Positions 48,998 to 55,366 of a DNA stretch of 64,000 nucleotides are shown here, one piece after another (position 1 is the first letter of the stretch; each line of letters opens with the position of its first letter). Under the pieces are notes generated by a model. It was not told where the DNA came from and did no database searches. It was given only the letters and a program-made list of their open reading frames with translations. Location of the stretch: positions 1-64,000 of the forward strand of contig PLXS01000007.1 of the NCBI GenBank assembly GCA_003151515.1, read 5' to 3'. This DNA comes from Opitutaceae bacterium (GTDB taxonomy: Bacteria > Verrucomicrobiota > Verrucomicrobiia > Opitutales > Opitutaceae). Position numbers and translations under genes: made by a program.

Positions 48998-50004
48998 TCT
49001 GGCAGAATGGGAGCCTGCCAGCGACATTGGATTCGCACCGCGTCCGCCCTGGCCGCCGCGCCGCGGCCGCGCCACCAGCGTGCAACGCGTTGGACGGCAC
49101 GGTGCTCCAAATCCAGCCAGGGGCGGCCACGGTAGAGTTCGGGATGGGCCAGGCCATTGCGCACGGCGTCCTCCTCCCATCGCTTCTTCGCCGCGGCACT
49201 GAATGTCTTGGCGCCGCCATGGTGGCGGACGAGCCCAAGCGGCCAGGGGATGTACCTGGCGCGCGCACCGGGCAGCATCCGTATCCAGAGCTCATAATCG
49301 ATGGAACAATACTGCTCCTCCCAGATCGGCTGATGGTTCCTCGCGGTCCAGAAGGTCGCATGCGATTTCACCAGTCCCGCATATTTCACGTACCGCGCGG
49401 ACGCAAAATTCGCCAACTCGTATTGGATCTGGCCAGAGGCCTGAGTCAGGAGCAGACCATCGCCGTAGAAGATGTCTCCGCCCTTCTTCGCCTCCTCGGC
49501 AACCCCGCGAAAACAATTCGGCAAGTAGAAATCATCGCTGTTGAGCCAGCCTCTGAGCCCCTCCGGCGACGCCAGGCTGAATCCGAGGTTTATAGCGTGC
49601 CCCTGACCTCGGTCACGGGCGATCCGAGCGAAGCTGAGCCAAGGGCGGTATTTCTCGATGATCGAGGGCGAAGCGTCCGTCGAGCCGCCGTCCATGACGA
49701 CGTATTCGAGGTTCGGGTAGTTCTGCAGAAGAACAGAACGGATTGTCTCCTCAAGAAATTCGCCCTGCATGTAAGACGGCGTTACCACGCTTATGAGCGG
49801 CCATCTCTCTGTGGCGGCCGCGAAGGGCTCGGTCTGCACGTCCCAGGGCCATCCGCGCCTGGCGGCCGGCGGAGCCGGAAGGATACCCAGAAGGCCCGCC
49901 GGGGAGAACGGCACCCGGGGCAGGGGCACTGTCGCCCCCGAGTCCGACAGCTCCCGACGATAGTCGGCGAGGTTGGGAAGGCTCTGCGTAAAGGCCGAGT
50001 TCAC
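48991..50004 (-). CDS. Glycosyltransferase family 2
   Basis: 337 residues from GTG 50004 (GTGA overlap with the FkbM stop). Motifs: LISVVTPSYMQGEFLEETIR, YVVMDGGSTDASPSII, and RGWLNSDDFYLPN with the metal-site acids. About 70 residues precede the GT2 core, more than usual. A longer frame to 50457 is a shadow of the methyltransferase. Confidence 0.85.
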   Translation of the reverse strand: MNSAFTQSLPNLADYRRELSDSGATVPLPRVPFSPAGLLGILPAPPAARRGWPWDVQTEPFAAATERWPLISVVTPSYMQGEFLEETIRSVLLQNYPNLEYVVMDGGSTDASPSIIEKYRPWLSFARIARDRGQGHAINLGFSLASPEGLRGWLNSDDFYLPNCFRGVAEEAKKGGDIFYGDGLLLTQASGQIQYELANFASARYVKYAGLVKSHATFWTARNHQPIWEEQYCSIDYELWIRMLPGARARYIPWPLGLVRHHGGAKTFSAAAKKRWEEDAVRNGLAHPELYRGRPWLDLEHRAVQRVARWWRGRGAAARADAVRIQCRWQAPILPEC

Positions 50005-50801
50005 GAGCGCGGCAGCAGGGCGAAGCTCTCGTCGAACTGCATCAGGGAGCGCAGGTGGGCGGCGGACGACACGCGCACGAGCGTCGGCATCGCGAACACA
50101 TCGTACCCGGACTCCGCGGCAAAGGTGAGCAGGGCCCCCGGGTCGCAGCCGAAGCTGCGGAGATTGGCGTCGTTCCATTCGGCGAGCACAACGGGGCGGG
50201 TTGCGCTCAGGCAGGCTCCCGCGCCGCGCAGCACGGAGATCTCGGCGCCCTCCACGTCGATCTTGATCGCCGAAACGTCCGGGCGTCCCCGTTGCTCCCA
50301 GGCGGCGTCGAGCGTCGTCAATTGCACGCGCACAGCGGTGGTGGCCCCGGCGCGCCCGGTGTCGGCGAGGCCGTCGAAGGCGCCGAGGCCTGGCGCCGCG
50401 CAGTAGAAGGTGACCTCGGCGGTGCGGTCCCCCAGTGCCGAGGCTACGACCTCCCACCGGTCGCGGAAGGCGCTTTCGAGCGCAGTTCGCCGCAGATGCT
50501 CGAAGTTGTTCGGGGACGGCTCGAAGGCGACTACTCGTACGGAGGGCCCCTGGACGAGAAGGGGTATTGCCATCAGGCCGATGTTCGCCCCCACGTCGAA
50601 TACGGTGGTGGCGGGCCGCAGCGCGGAGAGTAGGAGGCGCACGTTCGCGGCCTCATAAATCCCCTGGTCACATGCGAGGGCAAAGACAAGGGAGCGCCGT
50701 GGAAAATAGGTGCGCACACCGTAATAAGGGAACGATCCAGCAAAGCCGGGGCACGAGCCGTACAGCAGGCGCTTCATGCGGGACCTAAGGGATGTGCTCA
50801 T
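50001..50801 (-). CDS. FkbM family methyltransferase
   Basis: 266 residues. SAM motif I FDVGANIGLMAI, strand-2 acid in VAFEPSPNNFEHL, and IKIDVEGAEISVLRGAG. Of the five FkbM-type genes in the window it has the most canonical motifs. ATG start at 50801, 6 bases after the upstream stop; coupled by GTGA to the GT2 gene downstream. Confidence 0.87.
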   Translation of the reverse strand: MSTSLRSRMKRLLYGSCPGFAGSFPYYGVRTYFPRRSLVFALACDQGIYEAANVRLLLSALRPATTVFDVGANIGLMAIPLLVQGPSVRVVAFEPSPNNFEHLRRTALESAFRDRWEVVASALGDRTAEVTFYCAAPGLGAFDGLADTGRAGATTAVRVQLTTLDAAWEQRGRPDVSAIKIDVEGAEISVLRGAGACLSATRPVVLAEWNDANLRSFGCDPGALLTFAAESGYDVFAMPTLVRVSSAAHLRSLMQFDESFALLPRS

Positions 50802-50807
50802 GTGGTT

Positions 50808-51761
50808 TCATGCGCCACCGCCGGCGGCAGAAGCGCCGGCAATGTGGCGCCACCCATAGCGGAAATACCAACGTTTGGACGTGTCGACGTAGTGGTGCAT
50901 AACGGCCCGCGGCCGCTCGACTTCGCAGCGCTGGGGCAGGGTCACATAATCGCCGGGCGGCGCCACGGTGCACCGCTTCCCGGCGACAATCATCGCGACC
51001 AGGGCCTGCTCGAGGTAGTAGTTCGTCCTTTCGCGTGCGATCAGCTCCGCGCACCAGGCCTCCAGCCGCTCCCAGTCCAGGTCCTCGCTGCGCAACCCGC
51101 ACAGCCCGACATTGACGAGCGGCGCGATTGGCGCCTTCGCTAGGCGCGCCATCAGGTCGCGCGAGTAGCCGTAGGCCTCCGCGCAGTCCACGGCGTGCAG
51201 GGGCCCGCCGGGCGCGGCCAGCCAGTCGAGCATGACGTCGGGGCGACGGAAGAAAAGGATGTCGGAATCGATCACGAGCTTCCAGCCACTGGAGCCGCAG
51301 TGAACGTCGGTCAGCTTGCGGATGTTGACGTAATTCTGCCACCGCTCGCGAAGCACCGGAAAGCGCGCGGCCGGCAGGAGCCGGTCAAGTTGCTCGCGCA
51401 GCTCCTGGGCGCGCCGGATCCGCACGCCGGGGCCGAGGGAGGCCAGACGGCCGGCGCACTCCTCGTCGATCGAGCCGTCGTCATACAGGACCGCGCGAAC
51501 GTTGGCGCGCGACGCGATGGCCAGAGAATGGAGGCAGAAAGCCGACTGGTACCAGAAGCGGCGCCCGGTCATCAGGTGCACGGACGCGCACGGCGCGTCC
51601 TGAAAGACCGGCAGCGGTCCCAAATGCGCAGCGGCGGTCTCCATTTCCCGTCGGTTCGCCTCCGTGCGCGCTTGCGCCCAGGGGCCGCCCTCGCGGATCG
51701 ACCGGCGGACGCTCCCCACGGGCGTGTAAAAGAAGCGCAGAAGGAATTGGCCCGGTGTCAT
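50808..51761 (-). CDS. Putative glycosyltransferase with DxD site, family not assigned
   Basis: 317 residues from ATG 51761 (ATGA overlap). I cannot name the family. A central WKLVIDSDILFFRRPDVML looks like the metal/donor site of a GT-A enzyme, and VRAVLYDDGSIDEEC precedes it. Aromatic, basic C-terminus (KRWYFRYGWRHIAG). Different in sequence from the unassigned GT at 43107, though both share a DSDI core. Confidence 0.55.
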   Translation of the reverse strand: MTPGQFLLRFFYTPVGSVRRSIREGGPWAQARTEANRREMETAAAHLGPLPVFQDAPCASVHLMTGRRFWYQSAFCLHSLAIASRANVRAVLYDDGSIDEECAGRLASLGPGVRIRRAQELREQLDRLLPAARFPVLRERWQNYVNIRKLTDVHCGSSGWKLVIDSDILFFRRPDVMLDWLAAPGGPLHAVDCAEAYGYSRDLMARLAKAPIAPLVNVGLCGLRSEDLDWERLEAWCAELIARERTNYYLEQALVAMIVAGKRCTVAPPGDYVTLPQRCEVERPRAVMHHYVDTSKRWYFRYGWRHIAGASAAGGGA

Positions 51762-52666
51762 GTCTGGGCTATATCTGCGCGCCCAAGGAAGCGCCCATGG
51801 GCGCCGCGCCAGCGTATGCGCTGCGCGGGGCCCCTCCACGCTCCCTCGCGAATCCAGGCCCGCGCCGAGCGAATGGGGACGGTCCAGTGCGCGATGGGCG
51901 TCCACGGGCGCTGGCCGTGCAGCGACAGGACGCGGACCCAGGAGCGCTGTATCCCCTCGTTCAAGCGGGCAAGATAGCCGGGGGCGAGGCGGCTCGAGGG
52001 AATCAGATGCGTCAAGAACAGCTCCGGGAAATAGGCGACATCCCATCCGGCGGCGCAGAGCGTCAGCACGATGTCGTTGTCGCCGCCGGAGGTGAGGTCG
52101 CTTCCGCGCCGATCGGTCAGGCTGCAGGACGGCGAGTCGAGCCAAGCCTGGGCGGCCTCGCGGCGAAGCACCATGCCGGCGCCGATGGGCGCGCATGGCG
52201 GATACTTGAGAAAGGCCGCCGCCGCCGGCGCGATCAGCGGCTCGTTGCCCAGGTCGCGCACCGCGAGCAGCGTCGTGAACTCCCGCTGCCAGTCCGCGGG
52301 CGCAGCCTCAAATTCCGCGAGACTGCGCCCGCCGAAGGCCCCGACCCGCGGGTGGGCGTCCGCTATGCAAAGCGCCTTTTCGAGGTAGTCGGGGGCCAGC
52401 ACGTTGTCGTCGTCCACAAGGACGCACAGGAGGCCGGCGGCCTCGCCCAGCCCCCTCCTGCGGGCGTGGGACAGACCGGGCTTGGGCTCGCGGACCATGC
52501 GCAGGTTTGAAAGGCCCGCCGGCCCGACGGCCGGCGTGGAGGCATTGTCAACGACGAGACAATCCCACTGCGCGCCCGGGAGGGTCTGCCGGCGCAATCC
52601 TTCGAGCGTTCGCGCGAACCGCCCGGGGTGCGGATTGTGCGTGCAGACGATTGCCGTAATATCCAC
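51758..52666 (-). CDS. Glycosyltransferase family 2
   Basis: 302 residues from GTG 52666. GT2 motifs ITAIVCTHNPHPGRFARTLE, DCLVVDNASTPA and LCVLVDDDNVLAPDYLEKA; the metal site is DDDN. Coupled (ATGA) to the unassigned GT downstream and 3 bases from the acetyltransferase stop. Confidence 0.87.
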   Translation of the reverse strand: MDITAIVCTHNPHPGRFARTLEGLRRQTLPGAQWDCLVVDNASTPAVGPAGLSNLRMVREPKPGLSHARRRGLGEAAGLLCVLVDDDNVLAPDYLEKALCIADAHPRVGAFGGRSLAEFEAAPADWQREFTTLLAVRDLGNEPLIAPAAAAFLKYPPCAPIGAGMVLRREAAQAWLDSPSCSLTDRRGSDLTSGGDNDIVLTLCAAGWDVAYFPELFLTHLIPSSRLAPGYLARLNEGIQRSWVRVLSLHGQRPWTPIAHWTVPIRSARAWIREGAWRGPAQRIRWRGAHGRFLGRADIAQT

Positions 52667-52669
52667 GAC

Positions 52670-53212
52670 TTAGCGGGTGCCAATCACCCGGGCTGGGATC
52701 CCGACCGCGATGCTTTGGGGCGGCAGGTCGGACTTCACCACGGCACCGGCGCCGACGACGCAGCCGTCGCCGATCGTAACGCCGCCAAGCACAGTCACAC
52801 CGGCGCCGAGCCAGACATCGTGCCCTATTCGCGTCGGCTTCACGATGTCGGGCGTCGATCGAATCCGCTGTCCGGGCGCGGGCACGGTATGGTCGGAGGA
52901 GAGAATGCGGCAATGCATCGAGACAAGGCAGTCGTCGCCGATTTCCACGCCGCCATGGCCGTATATCACGGTGTACGGGCCAATGAACACGTTCCGGCCG
53001 AGGGTGATTGTCCCGCCGTAGGCATGGAGCACGACGCCGGCCTCGAGCTGCAGGTCGACGCCCGCCGTAATCCGGCCCAGCTGGCTGTTACGGACGTCTT
53101 GGCGCACATCGACGCCCGCTCCAATGAAGCGAGGGCTGGCTAGAGTGGCGCCATCTATCCGCATGCGCAGGCACCTGAGCATTGTAAGGAATCTGCGCAT
53201 GAAGGCTCGCAT
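52670..53212 (-). CDS. Hexapeptide-repeat acyltransferase (O-acetyltransferase-like)
   Basis: 180 residues from ATG 53212. Left-handed beta-helix repeats run from about 30 on: TLGRNVFIGPYTVIYGHGGV, a catalytic-type His in SSDHTVPAPGQ, then IGHDVWLGAGVTVLGGVTIG and the ending SIAVGIPARVIGT. Probably O-acetylates the glycan. The open frame extends 75 codons upstream into non-conserved, Arg/Pro-rich sequence. A candidate promoter lies 35 bases upstream. Confidence 0.86.
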   Translation of the reverse strand: MRAFMRRFLTMLRCLRMRIDGATLASPRFIGAGVDVRQDVRNSQLGRITAGVDLQLEAGVVLHAYGGTITLGRNVFIGPYTVIYGHGGVEIGDDCLVSMHCRILSSDHTVPAPGQRIRSTPDIVKPTRIGHDVWLGAGVTVLGGVTIGDGCVVGAGAVVKSDLPPQSIAVGIPARVIGTR

Positions 53213-53246
53213 CTTGAAATTGAGGTGTCGGCGGGGTCTGTTGCGA

Positions 53247-53275
53247 GGCGTAACAGCGGGGGGATGCAACGTCAA
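53247..53275 (-). promoter_or_regulatory. Candidate promoter for the acetyltransferase-led group
   Basis: On the minus strand, TTGACG (53275-53270) and TACGCC (53252-53247) with a 17-base spacer, in the 140-base gap before the gene at 53212. The -10 is weak except for TA. Same layout as the candidate before tig. Confidence 0.3.
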
Positions 53276-53352
53276 TTGACCTTGAGCGCTTCGACAGGGG
53301 CGGGCCAGCGCGCTCCCTGTCTTGGTCGCCCGCCGGTGCGCCGATCGGCCCG

Positions 53353-54192
53353 TCAATCGATGATTGAACGGGGGGCCGCAAGATCCCTTCGTGCGAAGAA
53401 GGCGCTGCACCAGCCCAGGAACGGACCCAGCCGGCACTTCTCGTAGAAGTCCACCAGATAGAGCGAATGCCCCTGGAGCAGGCCGATCAGCTCGTAGGCC
53501 CAGACCTGGTTCTCATAAAGGGGCACGAAATTCAGCTCGAGCAGCACGGCGCCGACGCGTTTCTGCGAAAGGAGGCCCTCGGCGCCCTTGAGAACCTGGC
53601 GCTCGTATCCCTGGGTGTCTATCTTCAGAAGGTCGATCCGCCCGATGCCCGCCTTTCCGGCGTAGTCATCGAGCCGCATCACGGATGCGCGCACCTGCGC
53701 CACCCGGGCGGCGCCGCCAAGGGTGCGCTCCGCCCCCTGGGCCATGGGCAGGAATGAATTCAGCGTCTGGTTGTCGAACACGTTCAATTCCAGCTCTCCG
53801 GGTTGGTCCGAAAGGCCGGCCTGCACGAGGTGGACTCCGGCGGTGCCGCCGTAGCGCCCGCGCAGAGTTTCAAACGGCCCCGGCGCGGGCTCGAACGCGT
53901 GCACGACGGGATCTTGAAGCGCCTTCAGAAGCAGTCCCACAAATTCCCCAACGTTGGCACCCGCGTCGACGCAGACCGCACCTGGTCTGCCTCCTGCAAC
54001 TATTGAAATGTCGCGGGCAAGGTTGTGGCCGCACGGGACGCCGCGCGGCAGCCGCTGCACGACGAATCCCATCGAGGCGAACAGCGACTTAAGCGAATCT
54101 TTGGCTTTCTGTTTTATCGGGGGGTTGCTCTGGCGCTCCCCTTGAGGCAAGTGGTCGGCAGGCGCAATTCGCCGAAGGGGGTTCGCTCCCAT
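53353..54192 (-). CDS. FkbM family methyltransferase
   Basis: 279 residues from ATG 54192. SAM motif I VDAGANVGEFVGLL, strand-2 acid in HAFEPAPGPFETL, and LKIDTQGYERQVLKGAE. The conserved part starts near residue 45, so a later start (for instance at the MGFVVQRL Met) is possible. The last gene of the glycan region; the tRNA-Gly lies 133 bases away on the other strand. Confidence 0.83.
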   Translation of the reverse strand: MGANPLRRIAPADHLPQGERQSNPPIKQKAKDSLKSLFASMGFVVQRLPRGVPCGHNLARDISIVAGGRPGAVCVDAGANVGEFVGLLLKALQDPVVHAFEPAPGPFETLRGRYGGTAGVHLVQAGLSDQPGELELNVFDNQTLNSFLPMAQGAERTLGGAARVAQVRASVMRLDDYAGKAGIGRIDLLKIDTQGYERQVLKGAEGLLSQKRVGAVLLELNFVPLYENQVWAYELIGLLQGHSLYLVDFYEKCRLGPFLGWCSAFFARRDLAAPRSIID

Positions 54193-54325
54193 TGCACCCT
54201 GACCGAGAATGAATCCAAAGTCGAGACGCCGCCGCGAGCGGCGAGATTGCAGGTAGCCGCTGGCGCGAATCACTCTTTGATTGACGCCGCCGCAGGGGCG
54301 TCATTGCAATCATGGCCCCGCAGTC

Positions 54326-54399
54326 GCGCCACTAGTTCATCGGTAGAACGTGAGCTTCCCAAGCTTGAGAGGTGGGTTCGATTCCCACGTGGCGCACCA
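54326..54399 (+). tRNA. tRNA-Gly (anticodon CCC)
   Basis: Full cloverleaf: acceptor GCGCCAC pairs with GTGGCGC, D stem GTTC/GAAC, anticodon stem TGAGC/GCTTG around loop TTCCCAA, and T arm GTGGG-TTCGATT-CCCAC. CCA is encoded. The anticodon CCC reads GGG (Gly). The discriminator base is A, not the U usual in bacterial tRNA-Gly. Confidence 0.95.
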
Positions 54400-54446
54400 T
54401 CCCAAAGGGGTGCTTGGCGCGGACGTCTCCATTCATCCCTAAGATT

Positions 54447-54467
54447 CGCCGCGGGATGCTCGCGGCG
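54447..54467. other. Stem-loop downstream of tRNA-Gly
   Basis: Perfect 7-bp inverted repeat CGCCGCG / CGCGGCG with a 7-base loop. No T tract follows, so it is not a standard terminator; it may end or process the tRNA transcript or insulate the next operon. Confidence 0.3.
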
Positions 54468-54587
54468 CCAGATGGTTCATGCGCCGATTGCGCGGCAGGC
54501 GCGGCAGCCCGTGCAACGGCACCGATGGCAAAGGCGCCCGCGGCCAGCCAAGGCACTGAAGATTTGGCTTGCTTAACCCAATAAACA

Positions 54588-54597
54588 AGACATGTCT
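54588..54597. promoter_or_regulatory. 10-bp palindrome before the VirB-like operon
   Basis: AGACATGTCT is self-complementary and ends 5 bases before the first ATG of the VirB-like operon (54603). Its internal ATG (54592) opens a 4-codon frame (M-S-N-L-stop) whose TGA overlaps that ATG. No Shine-Dalgarno is visible for the operon's first gene. Operator or leader function is a guess. Confidence 0.3.
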
Positions 54598-54602
54598 AAT
54601 TT

Positions 54603-54875
54603 ATGATCGTAATATCCCGCACGCTCTTCCTTGCCGCCGCCTTCGAGGCCACCGATGTGCTCGGTTGGCTCTTCACCCTCGGCCTCGCCGGCTCCGTCTG
54701 GCAGGGGATCAAGCACGCGCAGCGCGCCTACCGCGCCCAGGACAAGCAGGACAAGCTGGAGGAGGCGGCGTGGGCCATCGGGATACCGGCCATCTCCGCG
54801 GGCGTCTATTGGTTCTCGATCAAGATCGGCATCATAAGCCCGGTCTGGACTCTGGGGAGCCTTCCGACCTGGTGA
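54603..54875 (+). CDS. Small membrane protein in the VirB2/TrbC position
   Basis: 90 residues with two hydrophobic segments (about 4-34 and 56-79) joined by a charged loop (HAQRAYRAQDKQDKLEEA). The layout and the position just before VirB3- and VirB4-like genes fit a VirB2-type pilin, but there is no cleavable signal peptide of the usual length and sequence similarity is weak. First gene of the operon, without a visible ribosome-binding site. Confidence 0.55.
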   Translation: MIVISRTLFLAAAFEATDVLGWLFTLGLAGSVWQGIKHAQRAYRAQDKQDKLEEAAWAIGIPAISAGVYWFSIKIGIISPVWTLGSLPTW

Positions 54876-54900
54876 GCGCTCCAGACGGATCCCAGGAGCC

Positions 54901-55347
54901 ATGGACGCCGACCCGCAGGAGCCCGCGCTGCCCTACACGCCGACCAACACCGGGCGCCGGGCGAGGGTGGGCTATCTGGGCTTCGAGGGGATAGGCTTCG
55001 ACGGCCTCTGGCCCCTCTTCTGCGGGCTCATAGCCAGCATCGGGCTCGGCCTGCGCTTCTTCGTGGGCGCGCAGTCGGCCGCGAGCCACTGGCCCTCCAA
55101 GACCGCCTTGGCCGCGCTCCCCCTGTGCGCGGGCTACGGTTACCTGCGATTCCTCGTTCAGGGGCGCCCGCCGCACTTCAAGGGCGACCTTCTTCATGCG
55201 GCGTTGCAGCTGCGCCTCGACTTTGCGGACCCGCCGCTTCGCGCCCTGCCGATCCTCCCGCGCATCGTGGCCGCAGCCGAGGCTCCGCGGCGCGCAGCCG
55301 ACCTCGCGCACCCCATGCGGGAGCGCAGGCGGCTGCGGGGCGCGTGA
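54901..55347 (+). CDS. VirB3/TraL-like conjugation membrane protein
   Basis: 148 residues. An N-terminal segment YTPTNTGRRARVGYLGF is followed by a membrane segment LWPLFCGLIASIGLGLRFF and a second one, TALAALPLCAGYGYLRFLV; the tail is charged and reads QGRPPHFKGDLLHAALQLR. VirB3-like proteins are small, with one or two membrane segments, and work with VirB4, whose gene begins 19 bases on. ATG start at 54901, 25 bases after the previous stop. Confidence 0.65.
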   Translation: MDADPQEPALPYTPTNTGRRARVGYLGFEGIGFDGLWPLFCGLIASIGLGLRFFVGAQSAASHWPSKTALAALPLCAGYGYLRFLVQGRPPHFKGDLLHAALQLRLDFADPPLRALPILPRIVAAAEAPRRAADLAHPMRERRRLRGA

Positions 55348-55354
55348 ACGGCAG

Positions 55355-55361
55355 AAGGAGG
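55355..55361 (+). promoter_or_regulatory. Shine-Dalgarno AAGGAGG for the VirB4-like gene
   Basis: AAGGAGG with a 5-base spacer to ATG 55367. It sets the start inside a frame that is open back to 55196. Confidence 0.8.
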
Positions 55362-55366
55362 GCGCG

